Shown here one piece after another: positions 1 through 8,649 of a stretch of DNA of 38,735 nt (its first letter is position 1; each line of letters starts with the position of its first letter). The notes under the pieces are model-generated. The model saw nothing but the letters and a program-made list of their open reading frames with translations. It was not told where the DNA came from and made no database searches. Source of the stretch: Candidatus Zhuqueibacterota bacterium (GTDB lineage: Bacteria > Zhuqueibacterota > Zhuqueibacteria > Zhuqueibacterales > Zhuqueibacteraceae); assembly GCA_022616415.1 (NCBI GenBank), contig JAKEEU010000270.1, forward strand, positions 1-38,735, given 5' to 3'. Both the position numbers and the translations under genes were made by a program.

Positions 1-8
1 CGAACGAG

Positions 9-103
9 CGCTAACACGGCGTGGTGCGGACGGCGCGACGGCGGCATGATTTTTAATTCCAACGCTCTCGAAGTCGCGCCGCCGCACACGCGCGGTGTTA
101 GCA
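9..103 (+). other. Integron attC recombination site 1
   Basis: The left end reads CGCTAAC (9-15, R'' box) and the right end GTTAGCA (97-103, R' box). Between them lies a long imperfect inverted repeat: the left GGTGCGGACGGCGCGAC pairs with the right GTCGCGCCGCCGCAC, around a central loop containing TTTTTAAT. A size of 95 bp, short conserved boxes at the ends and imperfect dyad symmetry are the known hallmarks of attC sites, which integron integrases recombine as folded single strands. The boxes depart slightly from the RYYYAAC/GTTRRRY consensus. The site shares its layout and many positions with the second site at 984-1079, which strengthens the call. Confidence 0.8.
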
Positions 104-1073
104 TTTTAGAAAGAAAAGAACTATGGCACACGAATTAATTGAAGAAAAAAAATGGTGGGATAATATTGCCCATAGTGAAGAAAATGATATTGATGATGAA
201 TATTTAAATCGTAGGTTAAGATGGCGTGAAATAGAGAGACATTTGGATGGTGTAAATACAATATTAGACATAGGTGCAGGAACTGGAGCGTTCTCTATTC
301 CATTAGCAAAAAAAGGTTATAAAGTTACTCATATTGACCTTTCATCAAAAATGATAGATTATGCAAAGGAAAAAGCAAAAGATATTCACGATATCGAATT
401 TATTGAAGCTAGTGGGCATAAACTCAATTTCCTTAACGACAAGTCTTTTGATTTAGTTTTGAATCTTGATGGCGCAATTTCTTTTTCTGGTAATAAGGCA
501 AACGAAGTAATTTCGGAAACTTGCAGGTTAGCGTCAAAAAAGGTTATACTCTCAGTATCGAATAAAGCTTGTATGATACCAACTTGGATAAAGTATAGTC
601 TTAAAGCAAGTAATAAATTATTACCTGCAGTACATGAAATGATTAAAAATGGATATTGGCATAAGGATCAATTTCCAGAGAATGAAATAATTTATAAAAA
701 TACATGCAATATTATTTCATTTAAATCATTTACCATAGAATAAATTAATAATGTTCTGAACAAATATAATATGAGAGTGTTAAATGTAAGAAGTTTAGGA
801 AGTTTATCTCATCTTTTTCTTTTACATTTTACAAAAAATGCATTATTGTCAATGCATAATAGTGATTTACTTAATAGTATTGAACTAATTAGTGAGCAAT
901 ATGATGTGGAAATAATGCCATCAGGACCAGGCTCTTTTCGGCGAGCTGGTATTATTGCTATTGCAGAGCCATTATAAGAAAAATGCTAACGCCGTGCTCG
1001 TGCTGATGGGGTGATGGCCTCATGGTTTTTAATCCGAACGAGTGTGAAGTCGCCCCGCAGCACAGCAGCGGTG
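98..1073 (+). mobile_element. Integron gene cassette (methyltransferase)
   Basis: This is the unit between the two attC crossover points (G|TT in each R' box). It starts TTAGCA and its own attC begins TGCTAAC, the exact reverse complement of GTTAGCA. That pairing is expected when a circular cassette has been inserted, because the R' box of the circle is made from the cassette's own 5' end. The cassette is strongly AT-rich compared with the GC-rich attC sites and downstream genes, carries one short-leader gene in the usual orientation, and has almost no non-coding DNA. No integrase gene is visible; it could lie upstream of the window, or this could be an attC cluster lacking an integrase. Confidence 0.75.
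123..977 (+). pseudogene. SAM-dependent methyltransferase, in-frame stop
   Basis: A class I SAM methyltransferase carried as an integron cassette. Motif I is ILDIGAGTGAF (about residues 47-57), followed by the acidic residue of HIDLS (D72) and the post-I helix. The reading frame stops at TAA (741-743) after FTIE, but the same frame continues without further stops to TAA 975-977, seven bases before attC 2. The continuation (NNVLNKYNMRVLNVRSLGS and onward, ending AGIIAIAEPL) looks like the normal C-terminal part of this fold. The simplest reading is one nonsense mutation in an otherwise intact gene of about 284 codons; a sequencing error is the main alternative. A truncated 206-residue product could still bind SAM. 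The substrate is unknown. The A-rich leader AGAAAGAAAAGAACT precedes the ATG. Confidence 0.75.
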
Positions 1074-1079
1074 TTGGGC
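984..1079 (+). other. Integron attC recombination site 2
   Basis: R'' is TGCTAAC (984-990) and R' is GTTGGGC (1073-1079), the latter a perfect GTTRRRY core. The 96-bp site is an imperfect inverted repeat (GTGCTGATGGGGTGA against CGCCCCGCAGCAC). It aligns along its length with the site at 9-103, sharing GCTAAC, CATG-TTTTTAAT, GAAGTCGC and GCGGTGTT. Homogeneous attC sites are typical of sedentary chromosomal integrons. It marks the 3' end of the methyltransferase cassette and the 5' boundary of the next one. Confidence 0.8.
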
Positions 1080-1113
1080 GACGTTAAATTCGCAGAGCCC
1101 AGGAGGAAAGTTC

Positions 1114-1312
1114 ATGAAAGAGTGGTATCCACCCAAAGTGCGAAAAGCGGTCGATGCCCGGTTAAATCACCCCGCCGTGTGTACCCCCGTCCTTCGTCAG
1201 GCGGTCGAAGCGCATGCGGCCAGACTGTCCGGCGGCACGAGAGACGCTCATGAGGTTCCCGCCGACCTGGTGGCTTACGTGGATAAGGTCACGCGGTATG
1301 CTTACAAAATAA
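1114..1312 (+). pseudogene. Second cassette gene, 3' end missing
   Basis: An excellent ribosome binding site (AGGAGGAAAG, from 1100) precedes ATG 1114, and the gene begins 41 bases after the attC 2 crossover, as cassette genes do. The first 65 or so residues (MKEWYPPKVRKAVDARLNHP to VAYVDKVTRYAYKIT) look like a genuine helical protein. From memory they resemble short proteins related to the carboxymuconolactone decarboxylase/AhpD group, but that is a weak assignment. After AYKIT (about 1312) protein character is lost: the frame runs on by chance to 1674 through lysine-rich sequence and across the end of the convergent hydrolase gene. I read it as a cassette gene whose 3' part and attC have been lost. 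Confidence 0.5.
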
Positions 1313-1506
1313 CGCCGCCTAACCTTGCCCGCATGAACCAGCCCAGCAAACTCAACCGCAAAAAAAAAGAAAAAGGCGAAAAAACTTGGGGTGAAATTGC
1401 ACCATCGCCGGTGAAAACGAAACGTGGCGGCAACCGTTGGGGTTGCCTGCCACTGTTTTTTGTTAATGCTTGCAAATGCCGCATATTCTCCGCGAAAATC
1501 CGTGTA

Positions 1507-4500
1507 TCATCGCACCACCAATATTTTTCGCATCGCCTGCTGCACACCGGCGTGCAAACGATAGAAATAAATTCCACTCGGCAAATCTTTGATCATAAAA
1601 GAAACGGTGTGTGCGCCAGCAGCAAAGCGACCATCGACCAACCTTTTGACTTCTCGTCCCTCGAGATCATATAAAACGAGTGTAGTGACGGACTCCTTTG
1701 GCAAGGTGAAACGGACCGAGACGAGTCCGCTCCCCGCACCATTTGTAACCTTCGCTTCACCGACAAAAACCGGATTGGGATAACTTTGACTCAGTGAAAA
1801 TTGCAGGGGAGGAGAGCTTTCTGTTTGCTCAACAAGGGTCGTTTTATTGAAATGCCGAATGCCGAACCAGACGGTTTTCGTTCGGCGCTGGTCGAGCGGG
1901 AAGCGGATCACGCCAGACGGATCCGGTTTAAGCGAAAAGTGCTCGCCGGCCTGGCCGAGTGAGTCTAACGGCAACACCCACAAAGAATCCACTGGCAATT
2001 TGATTTCAAGTAAAAGCTTTTGCGGCTCCATGCGCACCGGATAGCCTCCCCACGAGTTCAGCTTGGTGTGATCGCCATTCCAGCCCATGAATGAATTCTC
2101 CACTCGCGTGACGATGGTCATGAGTGATTTATCCGTGCTTGCCAGCGACGCCACATCTGTTGAGGTCCACAAAATAGTGCCGAAATATGACGAGCTCAAG
2201 ACCTCCAGCTTTTCCGTGGCAACGGATTGCGCGTCGAGAAAGCCGGAGAGCATCACCACCTGTGGCGTCTCGACTTTGAGAATACCAGCTTGATCATCCC
2301 ACTCAATTTCTCCGGTGTCGCTGCGATAAGGCGAAGCCGGCGGGGATACAGCGTAATCGCTCGCTTGTAGCTGCTGCGGCGCGTCAAAAGAGCCGATGCG
2401 CAGACGATGCACGAACGCAATGGTTTCCGGCAATTTTCCTTGCACGCCGAGCAAACCGGTAGCCTCGGCATCGTAGCGATAGATTTCATCTCTGGTGTAT
2501 TGCAACAAAATTTCCCGCTGGGCGCTTTGTATAAGCCGGTTGCGAAAAATGTGTGAGAGCTGCGGCAACATCGCCATCATCAGCGGATTGCCGTCGATTT
2601 GGAAGTGATCGTTGATGGTTAGCGGCAGCCAACTGCCAAGGTCTTGATGATAACAAAAAAGCGCCAGCGCATCCCAATCTTGCAGCGAGCCATAAGCGGC
2701 GAGAAAGGGAATGGCCTCGGCCTGATACTGATTGGGAAAGGGATGCTGGTACTCGCTCACGGTGAAAGGCTTGCCGGCAACGGCGTTTGCTGCCAGCGCC
2801 GGTATGGTCGTTCCGCTCACCAAAGGATGGCGTACCATGGGAAGATTCGTGATCAGCCAATCCGTGCGCGAGAAAGGCTGCGTCGGATATTGCGGATGAT
2901 CCCAATACGCATGATGATCCAAATAGTCTGCAATCGCCTTCGCTTTGGCGTCCGCCGGCCCGCCGTAAATGTTGTTGGCCGTGATGAGTGCTTTGGCGCC
3001 GAGATCATCTTTCAGATGGCGATACATCTCGACGAAAAACTTGCGCTCGAGAGACTCATAAAACTCTGCCGTGTCCCGAACGCGGGCCGGCGAAAAATTT
3101 CGGCGTTCGCGATGCTCGATGCGCCTGATGTTGCTTGCCTCCAAATCTTCTTCCGGTAAGAGACCGAGCATGTACGTGCGGTGCAATTGTATGTCATCAA
3201 ACCAAATCGTATTCTTCGTCGCCGAAAGCGCAAAAGTGAGACGGGCATTGACCAGATTCGTCCGGGTTGCCGTGAAAGTGAGCGTATAGGATTGCCAAAT
3301 CAAACCGCTTTGCAGGAAAAGAGTTTGCTCCAGTCCCAGAGATTCGGAGGGCATGTCATCCTGAACGAGGGCAACACGCATTGGCTGTGGAAATGGCGAT
3401 TTTGCCCAAAAACGCAAAGTGTGGGTCGAATCCTTCTTGATCGGCATGCCGACTTGTTTGAGTTGAATATCCCACAGAGAATTCGTGGCGGCTGCCACCT
3501 CCACCCGTGCGGCGGCGTTGCCTCTGGCAGCAGAGCTGGAAAGCGAAAGCAAGGCGTTGGCATTGCCATGTTGTTCCAAAATCCATTCCGTGCCCAGCGG
3601 CTGTTCGAAATCGCCATTGCGCAAAAGATTGTTCTGAGTGGTGTCGATCGTGCCGGTCAGCCAGGCTTGTCGAATTGCATCAGTATTACCGTACTTGCTG
3701 CGCAGGAAATCATGCCACAAGCTGTCCAACATGCGTTGATGAAAAAGCGACAGGCCATTGTTATAAACGCGCCGGCCATTCAACAAATCCTGCTTCCACG
3801 CCAGGTACAGGGTGTTTTCATTGCCGATCTCCAACAGCGCAATTCTGGGATCGTCCGCATAGCGCTGTCCCGTGTAGGGATTGTGATACGAGAGCAAATT
3901 GGTGGCGAACTCTTTTTGCAGAAAAAGCAGGCGCGGCTCAAAAAGGGAAACGATTTTGCCATTCCTCGGAATCTCATCCGCGTGCGCCACGCCGTCTCCC
4001 GGAAGAAATTGCCGCGCGGAATTCAAGCTGATGCAGATATAAATGCCGTGCAGCGCGAGTTGATGAATCAAGTAATCGAGGCGTTCGAGTTGTTGCGGAT
4101 TGAGATGGCGCGTATCAGCGCCAGGTTGAATCAGCGACTCGCGGCCACTGCTCGACCAGGAATTATCGATATGATGCAAGCGCACCAAATTGACGCCGAA
4201 TTTGGCCAACCGTTTGGCGATCATCCGGGCGGTGATGGAATCGGGGAAAGCGCCAGCCGCAACCAAGCTGACGCCGACAAAGCGAATCGGCGTGCCATCC
4301 ACAAAGCGAAAATGGCCATCGGTATCAACGCGCAAATAACCGTGCGAACCCGCCGGCTCGTGTTGGGCTTGCGGCAAGAACCAATTGGTCCGATCTTCCG
4401 GAACGAAATCGTCATCCGCCGGCAGCCGCAGCGGAATCCATTCGTTGGGCGATTGCGCGCCGGCGAGAAAAGGGCTGGAAAGTATGGCGGCGAAAAGTAT

Positions 4501-4518
4501 GGCGAAGGAATGCTTCAT
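1507..4518 (-). CDS. Secreted glycoside hydrolase with CBM and T9SS tail
   Basis: A 1003-residue exported enzyme, probably cutting a polysaccharide outside the cell. It has a signal peptide (residues 1-21, ending LAGA-Q) and a (beta/alpha)8 hydrolase domain of the clan GH-A/GH5-like type. The likely acid/base is E234 in EIGNENT, and the likely nucleophile is E589 in TVSEYQHPFPN, in the part of the barrel after the insertion. A carbohydrate-binding module of the CBM4/9 type (about 297-447, starting LLRNGDFEQP and ending IWFDDIQLHR) is inserted within the catalytic region. The C-terminal T9SS sorting domain begins SLSQSYPNP and ends SGIYFYRLHAG-RKILVVR. The exact GH family and substrate cannot be told from sequence alone. 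It stands alone on the minus strand. Confidence 0.82.
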   Translation of the reverse strand: MKHSFAILFAAILSSPFLAGAQSPNEWIPLRLPADDDFVPEDRTNWFLPQAQHEPAGSHGYLRVDTDGHFRFVDGTPIRFVGVSLVAAGAFPDSITARMIAKRLAKFGVNLVRLHHIDNSWSSSGRESLIQPGADTRHLNPQQLERLDYLIHQLALHGIYICISLNSARQFLPGDGVAHADEIPRNGKIVSLFEPRLLFLQKEFATNLLSYHNPYTGQRYADDPRIALLEIGNENTLYLAWKQDLLNGRRVYNNGLSLFHQRMLDSLWHDFLRSKYGNTDAIRQAWLTGTIDTTQNNLLRNGDFEQPLGTEWILEQHGNANALLSLSSSAARGNAAARVEVAAATNSLWDIQLKQVGMPIKKDSTHTLRFWAKSPFPQPMRVALVQDDMPSESLGLEQTLFLQSGLIWQSYTLTFTATRTNLVNARLTFALSATKNTIWFDDIQLHRTYMLGLLPEEDLEASNIRRIEHRERRNFSPARVRDTAEFYESLERKFFVEMYRHLKDDLGAKALITANNIYGGPADAKAKAIADYLDHHAYWDHPQYPTQPFSRTDWLITNLPMVRHPLVSGTTIPALAANAVAGKPFTVSEYQHPFPNQYQAEAIPFLAAYGSLQDWDALALFCYHQDLGSWLPLTINDHFQIDGNPLMMAMLPQLSHIFRNRLIQSAQREILLQYTRDEIYRYDAEATGLLGVQGKLPETIAFVHRLRIGSFDAPQQLQASDYAVSPPASPYRSDTGEIEWDDQAGILKVETPQVVMLSGFLDAQSVATEKLEVLSSSYFGTILWTSTDVASLASTDKSLMTIVTRVENSFMGWNGDHTKLNSWGGYPVRMEPQKLLLEIKLPVDSLWVLPLDSLGQAGEHFSLKPDPSGVIRFPLDQRRTKTVWFGIRHFNKTTLVEQTESSPPLQFSLSQSYPNPVFVGEAKVTNGAGSGLVSVRFTLPKESVTTLVLYDLEGREVKRLVDGRFAAGAHTVSFMIKDLPSGIYFYRLHAGVQQAMRKILVVR

Positions 4519-4564
4519 TTAATCTAATTTAATCGCGTGTTTGAAAGGCCACTTCTAAGAAACC

Positions 4565-4642
4565 GTCACTGCGAGCGCTTTTCAGCGAAGCAGTCTCTTG
4601 CCTAAGAGAAGATCGCTTCGGCAAAAAGCGCCTCGCGATGAC
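4565..4642. repeat. Dispersed palindromic repeat, copy 1
   Basis: A 78-bp element with terminal inverted repeats: it starts GTCACTGCGAGCGC and ends GCGCCTCGCGATGAC. Internal arms are TTTCAGCGAAGCAGTCTC and GATCGCTTCGGCAAAAAGC. The flanks add AAGAAACC/GGTTTCTT as further dyad. The reverse complement of the element at 38663-38735 aligns with it almost throughout. This type (GTCATTGCGAGG ... GAAGCAATCTC) is familiar from many bacterial genomes as a non-coding dispersed repeat. It lies upstream of the hydrolase gene and downstream of the TonB receptor gene, where the RNA hairpin could also act as a terminator. Confidence 0.8.
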
Positions 4643-4734
4643 AAGTGGTTTCTTACGGAAAAATGATGGAAATTCAAATTGTGCTGAACGATCACTTTTA
4701 CGCGCAAAACATTCTACATTTCAACTGCTTTAAG

Positions 4735-4744
4735 TGACCGGTCA
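4735..4744. promoter_or_regulatory. Possible operator palindrome TGACCGGTCA
   Basis: A perfect 10-bp palindrome in the 264-bp gap between the TonB receptor gene and the hydrolase gene, about 215 bp upstream of the hydrolase start. TetR-family operators often look like this, but a 10-bp palindrome may occur by chance and no regulator gene is adjacent. The rest of the gap holds the dispersed repeat at 4565-4642 and nothing else I recognise. Confidence 0.2.
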
Positions 4745-4782
4745 GTCTCATTTTCTACTTTTCAAAAACGTTCTGAGGCTTT

Positions 4783-7128
4783 CTAAAACCGCACCGCTAT
4801 CCCACCCACCACGAGCTGGGGCATCATCGTGATGGGTTGTCGCACGATGCTGTAATTCTTGTCGGTATCATCTTCGGCCGTCCACAAGTATTGGTAGAGA
4901 TTTTGATGATTTGTGGTATTCAGCCACTCCACATAGATTTGCCAATTGGCGCGCAGCGCGATAAACTCGTACGTGCCGCGCAGATCGAATCGAAGATATT
5001 CCGGATGGCGCCAACTATTGCGTTCGCCATAGATTAATCGGTTCCCGCTCGGCCAGCGCCTATGATTGAGATCGCGATTGAGCGCAATAACCGGCGAGTA
5101 AGGATTGCCGCTGCTGTAACGGAAAACGCTGCTCAATTCAATAACTCCAAACAGCCGATGTGAAAAATCAAGCGCCCAATCATGGGGGCGATCGGTTGCA
5201 GCCGCTATCCATTGGCGATCATCCAAATCGCGCATGAGGCTGCGAGAATAAGTATAGCGCAAATTCAGATGCCACTGGCGCGCCGCTTTTGACAACACCA
5301 GCTCGATACCGGCCTGTCGTCCACGTGTCACGCGGGGACGGTTCGCCATCAAATTGGAAATCTGCTCTGCACCTGAAACATTTTGGCGAAATTCCAGTAC
5401 CGTGCCTTCGCTCTCATCAATCGGAACGAGCAAGGGGTTCAAATGGCGCCAATAAACTCCTGCGCCCAATTCGAATTGCTTGCCAAGCTTGACGGAGAAA
5501 TCTCCACTCCAAAGCATGGCGCGTTCATTTGGCAGGGTTTGCCAAGCGCTAATATCCATCGGCCATTCGCGGCGAAACAGGCTTTGCCAATCGAGCGTTT
5601 GATAGTAAAGCCCCCAATGCAGTCGCAAATGGGCACCTCCACTTTTACTCGAAAGCGTCACGCGCGGCTCGGCATTCATATTCTCGTTGCGATTTTGTCC
5701 GGCCAAACGCAAGCCCACGCTCAAAGTCGAAACGTCGTTTAAATTGAGACGATGCTCGCCATACGCCGCCACCAAACGGCGCCAGCGCCGGCCGCGAAAA
5801 TTTTCCGGCAAGACCAAAGGTGAATCCACGTTGTGGGGATAGAAGTTTAGATCAGCCCACTGCCGCTGCCAGCTCATTTCGATTCCCACCAGCCATGTCG
5901 CGTTGTTGTGATTTCGCCAGCTCAGCTCGCTGCGCCAATGCCACGAACGATCGTCAAAACGATAATCCGCCAGGGTGGTGTCATTGTGAAAAGCATAACT
6001 CAGCGCCGAGGGGTTTTGCAACGTGCTGAAATAATTTTCCCACAGCGTTTGTGAAGCAGCGAACCAACGATGCACCAAACCGGCAAATGCCGTTTCCGCC
6101 TGTTCGTTGATTTTGTCTTTGGAATTTTCGCCGAGCTTTAGCTGCAGCCATTCCTTGCTGCCAATCAACAAGGCGTCCATTTGATGGCGTGTTGACAATT
6201 GATACGTGGTCTTGAGTTGCACGTCCTGCCAGCGCGGCACGGCAAAATTATCGAACGAGGCCAGTTTCGTCAGCGCGTCGTGATAGTTGCGGCGCGCCGA
6301 CAACAAGACGCCGGCGCGGCCCTTGGCAAACGGCAGCGAGAGCGTGTTGCTGGCGTCAAACACGGTGAGACGCAGCTCACCGGATTTTTCTTTCTGAGGT
6401 GATTTGGCTTCAAAAACAATCAACCCGGCGACGCGATCGCCGAAGCGCGGCGAGAATCCGCCTTTCGAGAGACTGACGCGGCTCAACATGCCGGTATTGA
6501 CCAGGGACATGCCGCCGCCCAAAGCAAATTGCAAACGATAAGGGTTGGGCAAAACAAAGCCATCGATGACGATCAACGTTTGGTCCGGGGTGGCGCCGCG
6601 CAGCGAAATTTGACCGTCCCAATCGTTGCGCAACGTCACGCCCGGAAGTTGCTGTAAGCTGCGCAGCGGGTCCTCGAACGCGCCTGGCCGGCGCACAATG
6701 CCAATGGCTGAGCGACTGGTGGGCAAAGGCTCCGCCGCACGCACGCGCTCACCGACGACTTCAACTTCATAAAGCCGGAGCGGCACTGGAATCAACTCGA
6801 CGGTGATTTTGAGCGTGTCCACGGTCGGCGCGGCAGGTAATTCAAGTTGATGTGACAAATAGCCCCAGCGACGGAATTCCAATGTTCGCTGCTTGCCAAG
6901 TCGCAAGATTAGAAAAAAATTTCCGCTGCCATCCGTCTCGGTGATCACATACGTTTTGAGCAGTCGCACCTCCACCTGCGCGATGGGCAATTGCCGTTCA
7001 CGATCCAACACGCGCCCGGAAACGTGCAGGACCATCTGTTGAGCAAATCCCTCGATAGGTGGTGTCGTCATGAGAAAAATCAAACAACAAGTGCGCAGCC
7101 CACACCAAAACTTGTCGAGATGATGCAT
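4783..7128 (-). CDS. TonB-dependent outer-membrane receptor
   Basis: A 781-residue outer-membrane transporter. The signal sequence ends around PPIEGFAQ, followed by a carboxypeptidase-regulatory-like beta-sandwich (about 33-115, VSGRVLDRERQLPIAQVEV). Next is a plug domain (about 135-245) with SLQQLPGVTLRNDW, SLRGATPDQTLIVIDGF and SKGGFSPRFGDRVAG, then a beta-barrel ending in aromatic F (VVGGIAVRF), typical of barrel insertion. It is somewhat short for the family but appears complete. Upstream GGGAGGGCCC precedes the ATG. It begins 12 bases after the stop of the propeller lipoprotein gene, so the two are likely co-transcribed. The substrate is unknown; there is no SusD-like partner in the window. 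Confidence 0.88.
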   Translation of the reverse strand: MHHLDKFWCGLRTCCLIFLMTTPPIEGFAQQMVLHVSGRVLDRERQLPIAQVEVRLLKTYVITETDGSGNFFLILRLGKQRTLEFRRWGYLSHQLELPAAPTVDTLKITVELIPVPLRLYEVEVVGERVRAAEPLPTSRSAIGIVRRPGAFEDPLRSLQQLPGVTLRNDWDGQISLRGATPDQTLIVIDGFVLPNPYRLQFALGGGMSLVNTGMLSRVSLSKGGFSPRFGDRVAGLIVFEAKSPQKEKSGELRLTVFDASNTLSLPFAKGRAGVLLSARRNYHDALTKLASFDNFAVPRWQDVQLKTTYQLSTRHQMDALLIGSKEWLQLKLGENSKDKINEQAETAFAGLVHRWFAASQTLWENYFSTLQNPSALSYAFHNDTTLADYRFDDRSWHWRSELSWRNHNNATWLVGIEMSWQRQWADLNFYPHNVDSPLVLPENFRGRRWRRLVAAYGEHRLNLNDVSTLSVGLRLAGQNRNENMNAEPRVTLSSKSGGAHLRLHWGLYYQTLDWQSLFRREWPMDISAWQTLPNERAMLWSGDFSVKLGKQFELGAGVYWRHLNPLLVPIDESEGTVLEFRQNVSGAEQISNLMANRPRVTRGRQAGIELVLSKAARQWHLNLRYTYSRSLMRDLDDRQWIAAATDRPHDWALDFSHRLFGVIELSSVFRYSSGNPYSPVIALNRDLNHRRWPSGNRLIYGERNSWRHPEYLRFDLRGTYEFIALRANWQIYVEWLNTTNHQNLYQYLWTAEDDTDKNYSIVRQPITMMPQLVVGGIAVRF

Positions 7129-7140
7129 TGGGCCCTCCCT

Positions 7141-8595
7141 TCAAGGATCGACCTTCGTATTGAGTGGTATCGTCAGCAAATTGTTCTCCTGCAACAACGA
7201 AAACTTTTCCTGTTTAGGTGCGATGGCAAAGGGGTATTCGAAAGCTGATGAATACACCGGCAGAGAAAAACGCGGCATCAAGGAAAGATGGAAATAGACA
7301 ATGGAGTTTTGAGATTGATATGCGTCGTTTTGCCAAATCGCTGAAAATTGCATTTTGCCATTACTGGGAACCAACGATTGAAATTTGCGGGAACCTCCCG
7401 GCGGCAGAGAAAGGCTATCGACAAAAGTATTTGAAGAAAAATCCAAAATGTATAACGTGTTTTGCGGGAGATTACTTCCCGGCGACACGGCGGCAGCGAG
7501 CAGACCGATAAATTTGCCAGAAGGATGAACATGAACCGATCTGGCATTCAGCAGCGAGCGCAGCAATTGCCTTTGGGCAAAAGGCAGATGTTGGGCCAAC
7601 ACAACGGAAACGTGCGTGCTCAAATCATAAGCGCGAATTTCCAACAGATTATTGAAGGCAAATGTTGCAATCCAGCGATCATTCTGCATCCAGATAAGAT
7701 CCGACGATGAAGGTCTAATGTTTATCAGACTATCCACCAGCCCGCGCTGCAAATCGAAAATCATCAAGTCGTAGGCATTTTGCGTGGATCGCCATCGTTT
7801 AAACGCAAAGCGAGCACCAGTGCGGGAAGGGCTGATTTGCGAGAGTCGCAGGCGACTTCTCAGCAACAATGTTTTTTCTCCAGACGGCAGGGAATGCCGG
7901 GCAACGTCATAGTAGATGCCACCGGAATGAATTTCGTAAGATAAAATCAAAGCCCCATTGCCATCCGGTAAAATCTTTGCTTCGAGAATGCTGCGCGCCG
8001 AATCAATGAAAACAGTGACTTCGGCGCCACCGGATTTGGCATGGCGAATTTCCCGCGGCGCGCGCGGATCTGAACGTCTGGGAGAGTAAATAAAACTTTC
8101 GCCATCTGCGGCGATCGACCAAAGCCCGGAGAGAATCGGGCCGGCGAAAAAGATTTGCGGCGGCGATCCATTCAAAGGCCAGGCCAGCAATTGCCCATCC
8201 TCAGATTCGCCAACCAACAATTGTTTATCAGCAATAGCCTGGAAACGTCCGACAAAGCGAAAGCTCAGATTCAGTTTTCTTACTTTGGGATCAGCGATCT
8301 GCAGCCCAACCAATTCGGATTCGGCGCCAGGACGTTCGGCCACGGCCAACCGGTTGCCATCGGGATGCCAAGCCAATGCATAGGTGTAACTTGAATGGAA
8401 CACCACCTTTTCCATTGAAGGTTCGCTTGGAAGTGAGTACGACGTCGATGATGGAATCTGCAGATCGCACCCTAGCAGGATAACCGGCGCAATGGTGATG
8501 AAAAGAATCCGGCAGAGAATAAAGACAAAATCAATATCCTCGCTCTTTCGCTTTTTCCATGACGACTTTTTCAATCCGGCGTTTTTTTTCGTCAT
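7141..8595 (-). CDS. WD40-like beta-propeller lipoprotein
   Basis: A 484-residue protein with a basic N-terminus, a hydrophobic stretch and a lipobox-like VILLGC-D, so probably a lipid-anchored envelope protein. The body has repeated propeller blades of the TolB/WD40 PD40 type (ALAWHPDGNRLAVAER, LWSIAADGESFIYSPRRSDP, ISPSRTGARFAFKRW, VHPSGKFIGLLAAA). Lying 12 bases upstream of the TonB receptor gene, it may serve the same uptake or sensing function. The 22-residue charged region before the hydrophobic segment is long, and no clear ribosome binding site precedes the ATG, so the true start may differ (see the small overlapping frame at 8531-8611). Confidence 0.7.
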   Translation of the reverse strand: MTKKNAGLKKSSWKKRKSEDIDFVFILCRILFITIAPVILLGCDLQIPSSTSYSLPSEPSMEKVVFHSSYTYALAWHPDGNRLAVAERPGAESELVGLQIADPKVRKLNLSFRFVGRFQAIADKQLLVGESEDGQLLAWPLNGSPPQIFFAGPILSGLWSIAADGESFIYSPRRSDPRAPREIRHAKSGGAEVTVFIDSARSILEAKILPDGNGALILSYEIHSGGIYYDVARHSLPSGEKTLLLRSRLRLSQISPSRTGARFAFKRWRSTQNAYDLMIFDLQRGLVDSLINIRPSSSDLIWMQNDRWIATFAFNNLLEIRAYDLSTHVSVVLAQHLPFAQRQLLRSLLNARSVHVHPSGKFIGLLAAAVSPGSNLPQNTLYILDFSSNTFVDSLSLPPGGSRKFQSLVPSNGKMQFSAIWQNDAYQSQNSIVYFHLSLMPRFSLPVYSSAFEYPFAIAPKQEKFSLLQENNLLTIPLNTKVDP

Positions 8596-8611
8596 AAAGC
8601 GTCTTGTCCAT
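8531..8611 (-). CDS. Possible 26-residue small protein
   Basis: A short frame starting ATG at 8611 encodes a very charged helix-like peptide (MDKTLYDEKKRRIEKVVMEK followed by AKERGY). It overlaps the N-terminal coding part of the propeller lipoprotein gene in another frame and stops at TGA 8531-8533, just where the hydrophobic segment of the lipoprotein begins. It may be a leader peptide coupled to translation of the lipoprotein. No ribosome binding site is seen, and chance cannot be excluded. Confidence 0.25.
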   Translation of the reverse strand: MDKTLYDEKKRRIEKVVMEKAKERGY

Positions 8612-8649
8612 ATTTAGAACTGAAATCTTTGCGATCTCGTCGAAAATTT

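Noticed and set aside
1313..1506. Third attC site after the truncated cassette gene
   Set aside because: A GCCTAAC heptamer is present at 1317-1323, but no inverted repeat or GTTRRRY partner follows within about 150 bases.
3181..4527. Long 448-codon plus-strand frame
   Set aside because: It lies wholly opposite the glycoside hydrolase gene, has a biased Arg/Gln/Ile-rich composition and no recognisable domain; it is an antisense shadow.
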